Source: CAXTKD01 sp964244885
GTDB taxonomy: Bacteria; Pseudomonadota; Alphaproteobacteria; Sphingomonadales; Sphingomonadaceae
Length of the DNA stretch: 64,000 nucleotides
Assembly (NCBI GenBank): GCA_964244885.1
Contig: CAXTKD010000005.1
Span: 124,001 to 188,000, forward strand
Reading direction: 5' to 3'
The position numbers were made by a program, and so were the translations under genes. The notes under the pieces were generated by a model. It did not search any database and was not told where the DNA came from. It saw only the letters and a list, made by a program, of their open reading frames with translations. Shown here piece by piece: positions 16,040 through 24,394 of the stretch (the first letter of the stretch is position 1; every line of letters starts with the position of its first letter).

Positions 16040-17866
16040 TCAGCTAGCCGCAGCCCGCTTGGTCGCCACCCAATCGTCGATCTTCTTCTCGAGCACCTCC
16101 ATCGGAAGCGCCCCGCTCATCAGCACCTGGGCGTGGAAGTCGCGGACGTCGAACCTGGGGCCCAGCGCTTGTTCGGCGCGGGTGCGGAGCTTGCGGATCG
16201 TCAGCTGGCCGATCTTGTAGGCGGTCGCCTGCGACGGGATCGCGATGTAGCGCTCGACCTCGGCGGTGGCGTCGGTTTCGCTCATCGCGGAATTGTCGAG
16301 CATGTACTTGATCGACTGGTCGCGGCTCCAGCCCTTGGTGTGGAGCCCGGTGTCGACGACGAGGCGCATGGCGCGCAGGATCTCGTCGTTCAGATGGCCG
16401 TACATCTGGTAGGGATCGGTGAACATGCCGAGCTCCGGCCCCAGGCTCTCGGCATAGAGCGCCCAGCCTTCGACATAGGCGGTGTTGCCGCCGAAGCGCT
16501 GGAAGGCGGGAAGCGCGGTGTTCTCCTGCGCCAGGCTGATCTGGAAATGGTGGCCGGGGATACCCTCGTGCAGGAACAGGGTCTCGTAGCCCCAGGTGTA
16601 GCGCGAGGGCAGGTCGTAGCTGTTGTAGTAGAAGACGCCGGGGCGGCTGCCGTCGGGCGTGCCCTGGTTGTATTCGCCGCCCGCCGCGGTCTTCTCCTTA
16701 TAGGCGGGCTCGGGACGGATCTCGAGCGCCGACCTGGGGATGATCGCGAAGTCGCGCGGCACCGTCGCCAGCACGCGCTTGTCGATCGCGAAGAACTCGT
16801 CGCGCATCGCGGCGGGCGTGGCGGGCGCGAAGCGCTTGTCGGTTCGCAGGAAGGCGGCGAAGTCCTGCAAGGACCCCTTGAAGCCGACCCGGGCCTTCAC
16901 CTTCTCCATCTCGCCATGGATGCGCGCGACTTCGGACAGGCCGAGCGCGTGGATCTGCTCAGGCGTCATCCTGGTGGTGGTCGTCGACTCGATCATGAAG
17001 CGGTAGAGCGCGGCGCCGCCGGGCATCTGCGACAGGCCGACGGTATCACGGGCCCTGGGCAGATATTCGGTCTTGAGGAAGTCGCGGACGCGGACGTGCG
17101 CCGGCTGGAGCTGGGTGCGGATGAAGTCGGCGTAGGCGGCCTTGAGGCGCGCCTGATCGGCGGCTGGGACGCCGGCGGGGAAGTTCAGGACGGGCTTGTA
17201 GAAGGTGCTGCCTTCGACGCCTTCGGCGATCAGCGCATCGAACTGGCCGGCGGCGTTGGCCATCACCAGCTTGGGGTTGGTGACGCCCGAGGCGAGGCCC
17301 TGCCGCATGCGCCCGATGGCGCGGTCGAGGTAGATCACATAGCCGGCGAGCCGCTTCAGATTGTTGTCGTAGTCGGCGACGGTCTTGAACGGCGCGATGC
17401 CCTGGCCCGAGCTGGCGTCGGGCATCATCGTCTGAAGGCCGCTGAAATGGTCGATCGGGCGGACGATCGTGGCGTTCAGGATCGCCGGATCGAAGCTCCT
17501 GAGGGCGAGCTCGGTCTGGAACCTGAAGACATCGTAGGAGACCTTGTCGTCGGCCGACAGCCGGCTGCGGTCGATCGCTTTCAGCGCCTTCAGGTCGGCG
17601 AGCGTCGCCGCCTTCTCGCCGGCGATATAGGCGTCGGTGATATAGTCGCCGAAGCGGTCGGCGTAGCGCGGGTCGCCGCGAAACAGCGCCTGGATCGGGT
17701 TGCGCTTTATCGTCGCCTCGTCGGAGGCGGCGAACAGCGCGAACAGCTGGTCGTGCATCGCCTTTTGAGCCAGGGCGGTGGGAGCCGCCGGCGCGGCGGC
17801 GGCGGGCGCGCCGAGCAGCAGGGCGGCGGCGAGGGCGGTTCCGGTCATCAGGCGGGCGATGGTCAT
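16040..17866 (-). CDS. DUF885 family protein (putative secreted metallo-hydrolase)
   Basis: A 608-residue exported protein with signal peptide MTIARLMTGTALAAALLLG through APAAAA. The family hallmark is HEGIPGHHFQ near residues 430-440, an HExxH-like zinc motif, with the downstream glutamate-bearing segment AYVEGWALYAESLG; this is the layout of M32/M3-like peptidases. DUF885 proteins are mostly uncharacterised and are presumed periplasmic peptidases. It lies 55 bases downstream of a secreted amidohydrolase on the same strand, suggesting a joint peptide-degradation role. Confidence 0.88.
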   Translation of the reverse strand: MTIARLMTGTALAAALLLGAPAAAAPAAPTALAQKAMHDQLFALFAASDEATIKRNPIQALFRGDPRYADRFGDYITDAYIAGEKAATLADLKALKAIDRSRLSADDKVSYDVFRFQTELALRSFDPAILNATIVRPIDHFSGLQTMMPDASSGQGIAPFKTVADYDNNLKRLAGYVIYLDRAIGRMRQGLASGVTNPKLVMANAAGQFDALIAEGVEGSTFYKPVLNFPAGVPAADQARLKAAYADFIRTQLQPAHVRVRDFLKTEYLPRARDTVGLSQMPGGAALYRFMIESTTTTRMTPEQIHALGLSEVARIHGEMEKVKARVGFKGSLQDFAAFLRTDKRFAPATPAAMRDEFFAIDKRVLATVPRDFAIIPRSALEIRPEPAYKEKTAAGGEYNQGTPDGSRPGVFYYNSYDLPSRYTWGYETLFLHEGIPGHHFQISLAQENTALPAFQRFGGNTAYVEGWALYAESLGPELGMFTDPYQMYGHLNDEILRAMRLVVDTGLHTKGWSRDQSIKYMLDNSAMSETDATAEVERYIAIPSQATAYKIGQLTIRKLRTRAEQALGPRFDVRDFHAQVLMSGALPMEVLEKKIDDWVATKRAAAS

Positions 17867-17921
17867 GCAGAGTCCTTCAGGTGTTATATTCGGATAAGAC
17901 AGCCGCGAAGCGCGCGCAAGC

Positions 17922-19214
17922 TCAGCGCATCGGGATCGGCTGCCCCTTGACCATGACGTAGCCGGCCTTGAGCACCGCCGCCGGATCGGTGAGCGGATCG
18001 CCGTCGACCGCGATCAGATCGGCAGACTTGCCCACATCGAGCGTGCCGGTCTCGCCGCCGAGGCCGAGCAGTTCGGCGGCGCTTTTGGTCGCGGCGACGA
18101 GCGCGTCGCGCGGGGTCATGCCGCCCTTCGACACCATCAGCCCGACCTCCTGGCCGTTCTGGCCGTGCGGGTAGACGCCGGCGTCGGTGCCGAGCGCGAT
18201 CCTGACGCCGGCCTTGTACGCCCGGTTGAGCGCGGTGCCCCATTGCGCCAGCGCGATCCGCGCCTTGGCTTCGCTGTTCGGGGTGAAGATGCCCTTGCCG
18301 ATGTACATGTTGAGGCCCTGGAAGGCCATCAGGGTGGCGACCATGTAGGTGCCGTGCGACTTCATCTCGCGGATGTCGGCATCGTCGGCGAAGGTGCCGT
18401 GCTCGATCGAATCGACCCCGGCGAGGACCGCCGCGCCGATGCCCGCCGCACCGTGGGCGTGCGAGGCGACCTTCAGGTGCGACTGGTGCGCGGTGTCGAT
18501 GATCGATTTCATCTCGGCGTCGGTGAAATGCTGCTCCAGCCCCATCGCGCCGGGGTCGAGGACGCCGCCGGTGGCGTGGAACTTGATGACGTCGACGCCG
18601 AGCGCCGCGATCTTCCGCACCGAGCGGGCGCATTCCTCCGCCCCGGTGCACACCCAATATTGCGGGTGCGAGTCGTTGATCGCGTCGCGAAGCTCCGAGT
18701 TGAGGCCGACCGTCGAGTCGCCGTGGCCGCCGATGATCGACAGCGCCGGGCCGGCGACGAGGATCCGCGGGCCGGGGAAGCCGCCCTCCGCCACCGCGTC
18801 GCGCATCGCGAGCGAGGCCTCGGCCGGGCCGCCCAGGTCTCGCACCGTGGTGAAGCCGGCGCGCGCGGTGGTGAGCGCGTTCCTGAGGCCGACGGTCGCG
18901 GCATAGGGTTCCGAATATTTGGGCGTCAGGCCCTGATACCAGGGCTCGCCGGCGTTGCTTGTCAGATGGACATGAACGTCGATCAGCCCGGGCATCACCG
19001 TCTTGCCGCCCAAGTCGACGACGGTCGCGCCGGAAGGGCCGGGGGTGGCGCCGTCTTCGATTCGGGCGATTCGGCCGTTCTCGACGATCACGGTCGACGC
19101 CCCGCGCGCCGGCTTCGACGCATCGACGATCAGGCGCCCGGCGTGGATGACGACGGTGTCGGCGGCGGCGGGTGCCGCAGCTGCGAGCAGCGCGGCGGCG
19201 AGAAGCTTGCGGAT
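17922..19214 (-). CDS. Secreted amidohydrolase with apparent ATC start
   Basis: A 430-residue imidazolonepropionase-like amidohydrolase. The metal-site segments are clear: GLIDVHVHLTSN (HxH), DVIKFHATGGV (Lys), VASHAHGAAGI, SIEHGTFADD and ALGTDAGVYPHG, closing GKSADLIAVDGDPLTDP. The annotatable GTG start at 19091 would remove the signal peptide and the first beta strands. Reading upstream in frame gives a good signal peptide (RKLLAAALLAAAAPAAA) preceded by AAGGGGA, six bases and ATC, with no ATG, GTG or TTG in the place expected. I place the start at this ATC. A mutated start, a sequencing error or true AUC initiation are all possible. Confidence 0.8.
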   Translation of the reverse strand: MRKLLAAALLAAAAPAAADTVVIHAGRLIVDASKPARGASTVIVENGRIARIEDGATPGPSGATVVDLGGKTVMPGLIDVHVHLTSNAGEPWYQGLTPKYSEPYAATVGLRNALTTARAGFTTVRDLGGPAEASLAMRDAVAEGGFPGPRILVAGPALSIIGGHGDSTVGLNSELRDAINDSHPQYWVCTGAEECARSVRKIAALGVDVIKFHATGGVLDPGAMGLEQHFTDAEMKSIIDTAHQSHLKVASHAHGAAGIGAAVLAGVDSIEHGTFADDADIREMKSHGTYMVATLMAFQGLNMYIGKGIFTPNSEAKARIALAQWGTALNRAYKAGVRIALGTDAGVYPHGQNGQEVGLMVSKGGMTPRDALVAATKSAAELLGLGGETGTLDVGKSADLIAVDGDPLTDPAAVLKAGYVMVKGQPIPMR

Positions 19215-19304
19215 GGCGATTCCCCTTGTGCGTCTTGATTGCGCGGCAGATTACGCGGGTTCAGGCGCTGTTCAAGCGGCGGCCGCGACATTAGACCCCG
19301 CCCC

Positions 19305-19916
19305 ATGCGTATCACCCTCCCCCTCGCCGCCTTGCTCGCCTTCGCCGGGCCCGCGCACGCCGCGCTGTCCGATGTCGCGGCGCATCTGAAGGGCGTGACG
19401 ACGATGACCGCCGACTTCGCGCAGACCGCGCAGGGAGGCGGCAGCGCGTCCGGCAAGATGACCCTGCAACGGCCGGGCAAGGTGCGCTTCCAGTACGACA
19501 ATTCGAAGCTGCTGGTGGTCGCCGACGGCAAGGCGCTCAACATGATCGACTATCAGGTCGGCCAGCTGTCGCGCTGGCCGATTCGCGGCACGCCGCTGGC
19601 GGTGCTGCTCGATCCCACCGCCGACCTGTCGCGCTACGCCCGCGCGCTGACGCCCGCCGAGGGCGGGGTTCCGGGAATGGTGACGGTCGAGGCCAAGGAC
19701 CCCAAGCACCGCGAATATGGCGTGACGACGCTCTATTTCCGGAAGGACGCGGGCGCGCCCGGCGGGCTGTCGCTACAGGGCTGGCGGGTGCTCGACGCGC
19801 AGGGCCGGACGACGCAGGTACAGCTGTCGAAGATGCGATTCAACGTGCCGGTGGCGGCGTCCGCCTTCACCTTTCGCGACCCCCGCAAGGGCGCGCAGGC
19901 GGGGCCGCGCGGCTGA
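19305..19916 (+). CDS. lolA: LolA-family outer-membrane lipoprotein carrier
   Basis: A periplasmic chaperone that ferries lipoproteins from the LolCDE complex to the outer membrane. The 203-residue protein starts with the signal peptide MRITLPLAALLAFAGPAHA and has the LolA-like pattern: FAQTAQGGG, SGKMTLQRPGKVRFQYD, LLVVADGKALNMIDYQVGQ and PLAVLLDPTADLSRY. The ATG is preferred over an upstream in-frame GTG-type start because the signal peptide begins there. It is divergent from the amidohydrolase. Confidence 0.88.
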   Translation: MRITLPLAALLAFAGPAHAALSDVAAHLKGVTTMTADFAQTAQGGGSASGKMTLQRPGKVRFQYDNSKLLVVADGKALNMIDYQVGQLSRWPIRGTPLAVLLDPTADLSRYARALTPAEGGVPGMVTVEAKDPKHREYGVTTLYFRKDAGAPGGLSLQGWRVLDAQGRTTQVQLSKMRFNVPVAASAFTFRDPRKGAQAGPRG

Positions 19917-19995
19917 GCGAGGGGCCGACGCGATGTGCCGACGCATCGCGGATTGAAGTCTGGCTGTAACAAGCCTACATTAGGGGTGTAGCGGC

Positions 19996-20088
19996 GGACT
20001 TCGAATTGCCCCCTGTTATCCGAAGTCCGACGTTGCTTGCGTGACGAACGCAGACCGGCCCTCGCTCCAATGCCCCCGGAGCGGGGGC
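19996..20088. terminator. Two hairpins downstream of lolA
   Basis: The 218-base gap between lolA and xthA holds an inverted repeat GGACTTCG (19996-20003)/CGAAGTCC (20021-20028) and a strong GC hairpin GCCCCC (20072-20077)/GGGGGC (20083-20088). The second is followed by a mildly T-rich stretch and could end lolA transcription; the first could be an operator or RNA structure. A promoter for the xthA operon must also lie in this gap or within lolA, but I could not pick one out. Confidence 0.4.
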
Positions 20089-20134
20089 CATTTGCGTCTT
20101 GGGCGCCCGCGATCCCGCTGCTAATCCCCATCCC

Positions 20135-20923
20135 ATGCGCGTGACGATCGCCAGCTGGAACATCAACTCGGTGCGAGCGCGCCTCGAGATCGTCGAGAAA
20201 TTCCTCGTCGAGCATGCGCCCGACGTGCTCTGCCTCCAGGAAACCAAGGTCGTCGACGGCACCTTCCCGTGCGAGATGTTCGACCGGCTGGGCTACACGC
20301 ACCGCCTCTTGAACGGCCAGCCGATGCACCACGGCGTCGCGACGATTTCCCGGCTGCCCTTGCGCGAGGAGCGGCGGCACGACTGGCAGGACAATGGCGA
20401 GGCGCGGCACATCGGCGCGCGGCTGCCGAACGGCGTGCTGCTGGAGAATGTCTACGTGCCGGCGGGGGGCGACATTCCCGATCCGGCGGTCAATCCCAAG
20501 TTCCGGCAGAAGCTCGCCTTCTACGACCGGATGACCGAATGGTCGGCGGCGCTCAACGAGCCGTCGGTGCTGGTCGGCGACCTCAACGTCGCGCCGCTGC
20601 CGAGCGATGTCTGGAGCCACAAGGCGCTGCTCAATGTCGTCAGCCATACGCCGGTCGAGGTCGAGCGGATGGAGACGCTGATGGCGGCCCACGGCTGGGT
20701 CGATGTCGGGCGGCGATTCGTGCCGGCGCCCGAGCGTCTGTTCACCTGGTGGAGCTACCGCTCGCTCGACTGGACCGCCAACGACCGCGGGCGGCGGCTC
20801 GACCATATCTGGACGAGCCCGGCGCTGGTCGACCACACCGTCGGCTTCGAGGTGGTGGAAAGCGCGCGCAGCTGGACGCGGCCGAGCGACCATGTGCCGA
20901 TCATCGCCGAGTTCGACTGGTGA
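20135..20923 (+). CDS. xthA: Exodeoxyribonuclease III (AP endonuclease)
   Basis: A DNA repair nuclease that cleaves abasic sites, 262 aa. Active-site segments of the exonuclease III family are present: IASWNINSVRAR, CLQETKVVDG (metal Glu), VLVGDLNVAPLPSDV (Asp-Asn), RSLDWTANDRGRRLDHIWTS and the terminal RPSDHVPIIAEF with catalytic Asp-His. The start at MRVTIASWN is the natural family start. The stop overlaps the ribA GTG start, making this the first gene of a three-gene coupled operon. Confidence 0.95.
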   Translation: MRVTIASWNINSVRARLEIVEKFLVEHAPDVLCLQETKVVDGTFPCEMFDRLGYTHRLLNGQPMHHGVATISRLPLREERRHDWQDNGEARHIGARLPNGVLLENVYVPAGGDIPDPAVNPKFRQKLAFYDRMTEWSAALNEPSVLVGDLNVAPLPSDVWSHKALLNVVSHTPVEVERMETLMAAHGWVDVGRRFVPAPERLFTWWSYRSLDWTANDRGRRLDHIWTSPALVDHTVGFEVVESARSWTRPSDHVPIIAEFDW

Positions 20924-21954
20924 GCAAGCGCCTGGCGCGCGCCATCGACGAGCTCCGGCGCGGCGAGCCGGTGGCGATCGACGGCGGCCTCGGCGTGCTG
21001 GCGGTCGAGCTGGCGGACGAGGCGGCGCTGGGCGCGTTCGAGCGGGGCGGGCGCGCCGACCTGCTGATCAGCCACCGGCGCGCGGCGGTGCTGCACCTCG
21101 TCAACCAGCGCGCGGCGGCGGCGGGCGGCACGGTGCGAATCGCGCGAAGTGACTGGATGGATTTCAGCGCCAGTCTCGCCGCCGCCGATCCGGTTCGCGA
21201 CCTCGCGACGCCATTCAAGGGGCCGTACGAGACCCTCCCCGCCGGGCCGCTCGACGGCGCGGCGGTGGCGCTGGCGAAGCTGGCGGGGCTGCTGCCGGCG
21301 CTGTTCGTCACTGAATCGGTCGATGCCGACTGGCTCAGCGTGGCGGCCGACGACATCCTGTCTTATCGCCCGAGCGAACGTTTGCGGATCGTCACCCGCG
21401 CACGGCTGCCGGTCGACGGCGCGGAGGATGCCGAGGTCGTGGCGTTCCGCGCGAGCTTCGGGCCCGAGCATCTGGCGCTGGTGATCGGCCGGCCCGCCGA
21501 TCCCCCGCTGGTACGGATCCATTCCGCCTGCCTGACGGGCGATGTGCTCGGCTCGCTCAAGTGCGATTGCGGCCCGCAACTGCGCGGCGCGGTGCGGGCG
21601 ATGGCGGCGGCTGGCGGCGGCGTGCTGCTCTATCTCCAGCAGGAGGGGCGCGGCATCGGCCTCGCCAACAAGCTGCGCGCCTATGCGCTGCAGGACCAGG
21701 GGTTCGACACCGTCGACGCCAATCTTCGGCTCGGCTTCGAGGTCGACGAGCGCGACTTCGCGCTGGCGGCGGGAATGCTGAAGGCGATGGGCATCGGCGC
21801 GGTGCGGCTGATGACCAACAATCCGGCGAAGGTCGAAGGCCTCGAGGCCGCCGGCATCGGAGTCGTCGAGCGGGTGCGGCACGACATGGGCCACAACCCG
21901 CACAACGAAGCCTATCTCGCGGTGAAGCGCGACCGGACGGGCCATCTGCTGTGA
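20920..21954 (+). CDS. ribA: GTP cyclohydrolase II with divergent N-terminal domain
   Basis: Opens the imidazole ring of GTP at the start of riboflavin synthesis. The C-terminal half (from about residue 165) is a full GCH-II: HSACLTGDVLGSLKCDCGPQ with the zinc cysteines, LLYLQQEGRGIGLANKL, and RLMTNNPAKVEGL. The N-terminal 160 residues (AIDELRRGEPVAIDGGLG) align only loosely with the RibB domain and lack its acidic DDEDRENEGD active site, so DHBP synthase activity is unlikely. The GTG start overlaps the xthA stop (GTGA). 344 aa. Confidence 0.92.
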   Translation: MSKRLARAIDELRRGEPVAIDGGLGVLAVELADEAALGAFERGGRADLLISHRRAAVLHLVNQRAAAAGGTVRIARSDWMDFSASLAAADPVRDLATPFKGPYETLPAGPLDGAAVALAKLAGLLPALFVTESVDADWLSVAADDILSYRPSERLRIVTRARLPVDGAEDAEVVAFRASFGPEHLALVIGRPADPPLVRIHSACLTGDVLGSLKCDCGPQLRGAVRAMAAAGGGVLLYLQQEGRGIGLANKLRAYALQDQGFDTVDANLRLGFEVDERDFALAAGMLKAMGIGAVRLMTNNPAKVEGLEAAGIGVVERVRHDMGHNPHNEAYLAVKRDRTGHLL

Positions 21955-22451
21955 TCGTCGCGGTCGACACCGCGACGAGGATTCTGCGCGCCGGTGAAAT
22001 CACGGTTCCCTGCTCGATCGGGCGGAGCGGCGCGGTGGCCGCCGAGGCGAAGCGCGAGGGCGACGGGGCAACACCGCTCGGCACCTGGCCGGTGCGCGCG
22101 TTGCTGCTGCGGCCGGACAGGGTCGGGCGGCCCGAGGCGCGGCTGCCGTGGCGCTGGCTGCGGCCCGGCGACGGCTGGTCCGACGGCGTGGACGACCCCG
22201 TCTACAACCGGCCGGTGCGGCACCCGCATCCGTATTCGGCGGAAGCGCTGTGGCGCGACGATGGGCTGTACGATGTGATCGTCGTGCTCGGGCACAACGA
22301 TTCGCCGCCGCTGGCCGGGGCAGGAAGCGCGATCTTCCTGCACTGCTGGAACGAGGCGAAGCCGACCGAAGGCTGCGTCGCCATCGAACGCGGCGCATTG
22401 CTGGCGCTGCTCGGGCGACTGGGGCCGGGGGACGTTCTCGAAATAATCTAA
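21951..22451 (+). CDS. L,D-transpeptidase (YkuD) family protein
   Basis: A 166-residue YkuD-fold protein of the COG3786 type. The catalytic pocket is visible: GHNDSPPLAGAGSAIFLH, with H131 followed by CWNEAKPTEGCVAIER, where C142 is the expected nucleophile. GDGATPLGTWPVRALLLRPDR is the characteristic N-terminal segment. There is no signal peptide, as in several members of this subfamily. Such enzymes form 3-3 peptidoglycan crosslinks or attach proteins, but this short subgroup is little studied. The GTG start overlaps the ribA stop (GTGA). Confidence 0.85.
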   Translation: MIVAVDTATRILRAGEITVPCSIGRSGAVAAEAKREGDGATPLGTWPVRALLLRPDRVGRPEARLPWRWLRPGDGWSDGVDDPVYNRPVRHPHPYSAEALWRDDGLYDVIVVLGHNDSPPLAGAGSAIFLHCWNEAKPTEGCVAIERGALLALLGRLGPGDVLEII

Positions 22452-22464
22452 CGCCGCTCTTTCG

Positions 22465-23118
22465 CTACACCAGCAACCCGTCGATCTCGTCGTAGCTCGC
22501 GGCGATGTGATTGGCGCCGGCCGCCCGCAACAGATCGGCGTGGCCATCGAGGATATGGCTTCCCGCGACCAGCCCGACCACCGTCATCCCGGCCGCGACA
22601 CCGGCTTGCACGCCGGCGACCGAATCCTCGATCACCAGCGTGTTCGCCGGCGCATGGCCCATGGTTCGCGCGGCGTGCAGGAACAGGTCGGGCGCTGGCT
22701 TGCCGTGCATGACTTCGGTGCCGCTGAACACCCGCCCCTCGAAATCGGCGGCGAGGCCGATGCGACGCAGCGCGAATTCGAGCCAGTCGCGGCCGCTCGA
22801 CGAGGCGATGCAGCGGTCGAAACCCGGATGGCGCGCGAGGAAGTCGTGCACGCCGGCGATGGCCTGCAACTCCGCTTCGAATCGCGCACGGGCGACGCCG
22901 CGGCGGCGAGTCGCGAAATCATCCGGGAGGGGGCCGCCGAGCCGCGCCTCGATATCCACGACATTGTCCGCCCAGCGCCGGCCCATATAGCGGTCGAGCG
23001 CCTCGGGAACAGTCGTCGCGAGCCCGATCTCGGTCAGCGCCGCGGCGAGCCCTTCATTGGCGATCAGCTCCGAATCGGCGACGACGCCGTCGAAGTCGAA
23101 GATCAGCAGCGAGATCAC
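22465..23118 (-). CDS. HAD-family phosphatase (beta-phosphoglucomutase-like)
   Basis: A 217-residue HAD hydrolase with motif I LLIFDFDGVVADSE, motif II CIASSSGRDW, motif III Lys in VMHGKPAPDLFLHAAR and motif IV VIEDSVAGVQAGVAAG. The helical cap of about 65 residues after motif I fits the phosphoglycolate/beta-phosphoglucomutase subgroup. The substrate is not predictable. The GTG start overlaps the stop of the YggS-type gene (GTGA), so the two are translated together. An in-frame reading upstream through that gene is only a shadow. Confidence 0.88.
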   Translation of the reverse strand: MISLLIFDFDGVVADSELIANEGLAAALTEIGLATTVPEALDRYMGRRWADNVVDIEARLGGPLPDDFATRRRGVARARFEAELQAIAGVHDFLARHPGFDRCIASSSGRDWLEFALRRIGLAADFEGRVFSGTEVMHGKPAPDLFLHAARTMGHAPANTLVIEDSVAGVQAGVAAGMTVVGLVAGSHILDGHADLLRAAGANHIAASYDEIDGLLV

Positions 23119-23774
23119 GCGCGCGCGCCGAACAGCGCGGAGCCGACCCGGACGTGGGTGGCGCCGAGCATCACGGCGGTCTCGTAGTCGGCCGACATGC
23201 CCATGCTGAGCCCCGGCAGCGCGAGGTCGCGCGCCAGCCTGGCGAGGAGCGCGAAGAACGGCGCGGCCTCGATGCCCTCGGGCGGGACGCACATCAGGCC
23301 GACGACGGGGACGTTGGCGGCGCGCGCCCCCGCGACCAGCGCGGGGGTGTCGGTGATCGCGCAGCCGCCCTTCTGCGGCTCGGCGCCGATGTTGACCTGG
23401 ACGAAGCAATCGGGACGGCGGTCGCAGGCGGCGAGCGCGGCGACCAGCGACGGGCGGTCGAGGCTGTGGATGGCGTCGAACAGCGCCGCGGCGGCGGCGG
23501 CCTTGTTCGACTGGAGCCGGCCGACGAGGTGGAGGCGGAGGTCGGGGTGCGCGGCCTTGAGCGCCGGCCATTTCGCCTCGGCTTCCTGCACACGATTCTC
23601 GCCGAACAGGCGGTGGCCGGCGTCGATCAGCGGCTGGATAGCCTCGGCCGGTTGGGTCTTGGAGATCGCGACAAGCGAAACGTCCGAAGGCTCGCGGTCG
23701 GCCAGCGCCGCCGCGCGGGAGATGCCCTCGTGGATGCCATCAAGTCGCCTCGCCGCTTCGTCTCGCTCATCCAT
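23115..23774 (-). CDS. yggS: YggS/PLPBP family pyridoxal phosphate homeostasis protein
   Basis: A PLP-binding protein without known catalysis that buffers PLP and affects amino-acid balance. The 219-residue sequence has the PLP lysine in VSLVAISKTQPAEAI, then LFGENRVQEAEAKW, LHLVGRLQSNKA, FVQVNIGAEPQKGG, GLMCVPPE and the closing LSMGMSADYETAVMLGATHVRVGSALFG, all hallmark segments. It is divergent from the thiamine-phosphate-synthase-like gene by 23 bases. Confidence 0.95.
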   Translation of the reverse strand: MDERDEAARRLDGIHEGISRAAALADREPSDVSLVAISKTQPAEAIQPLIDAGHRLFGENRVQEAEAKWPALKAAHPDLRLHLVGRLQSNKAAAAAALFDAIHSLDRPSLVAALAACDRRPDCFVQVNIGAEPQKGGCAITDTPALVAGARAANVPVVGLMCVPPEGIEAAPFFALLARLARDLALPGLSMGMSADYETAVMLGATHVRVGSALFGARA

Positions 23775-23797
23775 GGCGGGTGCTATAGGCGAAGGCG

Positions 23798-24280
23798 ATG
23801 AGCCGACGCCACCTGCCCCGAGCCTGGCTGTTCACCGACCCGCGCATCGGCGAGGCGCTGTGGCCGGCGCTCAAGCGGCTGCCGAGGGGAACGGGCGTGG
23901 TGGTGCGCGAGCCGGCGCTCGCCGGGCGGGTTCGCGCGGTGGCGCGACGGCGGGGGCTGGTGGTGACCGTCGCGGGCGTCGACCACCGGAGCGCCCGGCA
24001 AACCCGGACGACCCGGACGCCCCTGACGGCCTCGGCGCACAGCCGGCGCGAGCTGGTGGCGGCGCGGCGGGCGGGGGCGGCGCTGGTGTTCGTCTCGCCG
24101 CTGTTCGCGACTCGGACGCATCCGGGCGCGACGCCGCTCGGGCGGGTGCGGTTCGGTCTGCTGGTTCGCGGCGCGGGCGTGAAGGTCGCGGCGCTCGGCG
24201 GGGTCGATGGCAAAAGGTTCGCCAGCCTGAAGGCGCTCGGCGCCTACGGGTGGGGCGGGATCGACGCCTGGCTTCCCTAA
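23798..24280 (+). CDS. Thiamine phosphate synthase-like protein (short ThiE/TenI type)
   Basis: A 160-residue TIM-barrel fragment of the ThiE/TenI type: TASAHSRRELVAARRAGAA followed by LVFVSPLFATRTHPG (pyrophosphate-binding region) and VAALGGVDGKRFASL. True ThiE is about 210 residues; this copy lacks much of the N-terminal barrel and the usual GaDgvHlGq motif, so catalytic activity is doubtful. Similar short ThiE-like proteins exist in sphingomonads. It ends just before a family C repeat. Confidence 0.7.
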   Translation: MSRRHLPRAWLFTDPRIGEALWPALKRLPRGTGVVVREPALAGRVRAVARRRGLVVTVAGVDHRSARQTRTTRTPLTASAHSRRELVAARRAGAALVFVSPLFATRTHPGATPLGRVRFGLLVRGAGVKVAALGGVDGKRFASLKALGAYGWGGIDAWLP

Positions 24281-24285
24281 TCCGC

Positions 24286-24366
24286 GTCCGTTCGTGTGAG
24301 CCTGTCGAACCACGAGTCGCGCAGGCCGTGCGACCACGTCCTTCGACAGGCTCAGGACGAACGGAG
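24286..24366. repeat. Family C palindromic repeat
   Basis: Arms GTCCGTTCGTGTGAGC then CTGTCGAACCACGAG, and CCACGTCCTTCGACAGG then CTCAGGACGAACGGAGAC, form a long imperfect palindrome like those at 2114-2195 and 45233-45318. It occupies most of the gap between the convergent ThiE-like and porin-like genes. Confidence 0.85.
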
Positions 24367-24394
24367 ACGTGGAAGTGAATCCCGAAGCGAGCGC

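Noticed and set aside
16133..17950. A 605-codon plus-strand frame opposite the DUF885 gene
   Set aside because: It is a Gly/Ala/Glu/Arg-rich shadow with no domain, while the minus-strand protein has a signal peptide and metal motif.
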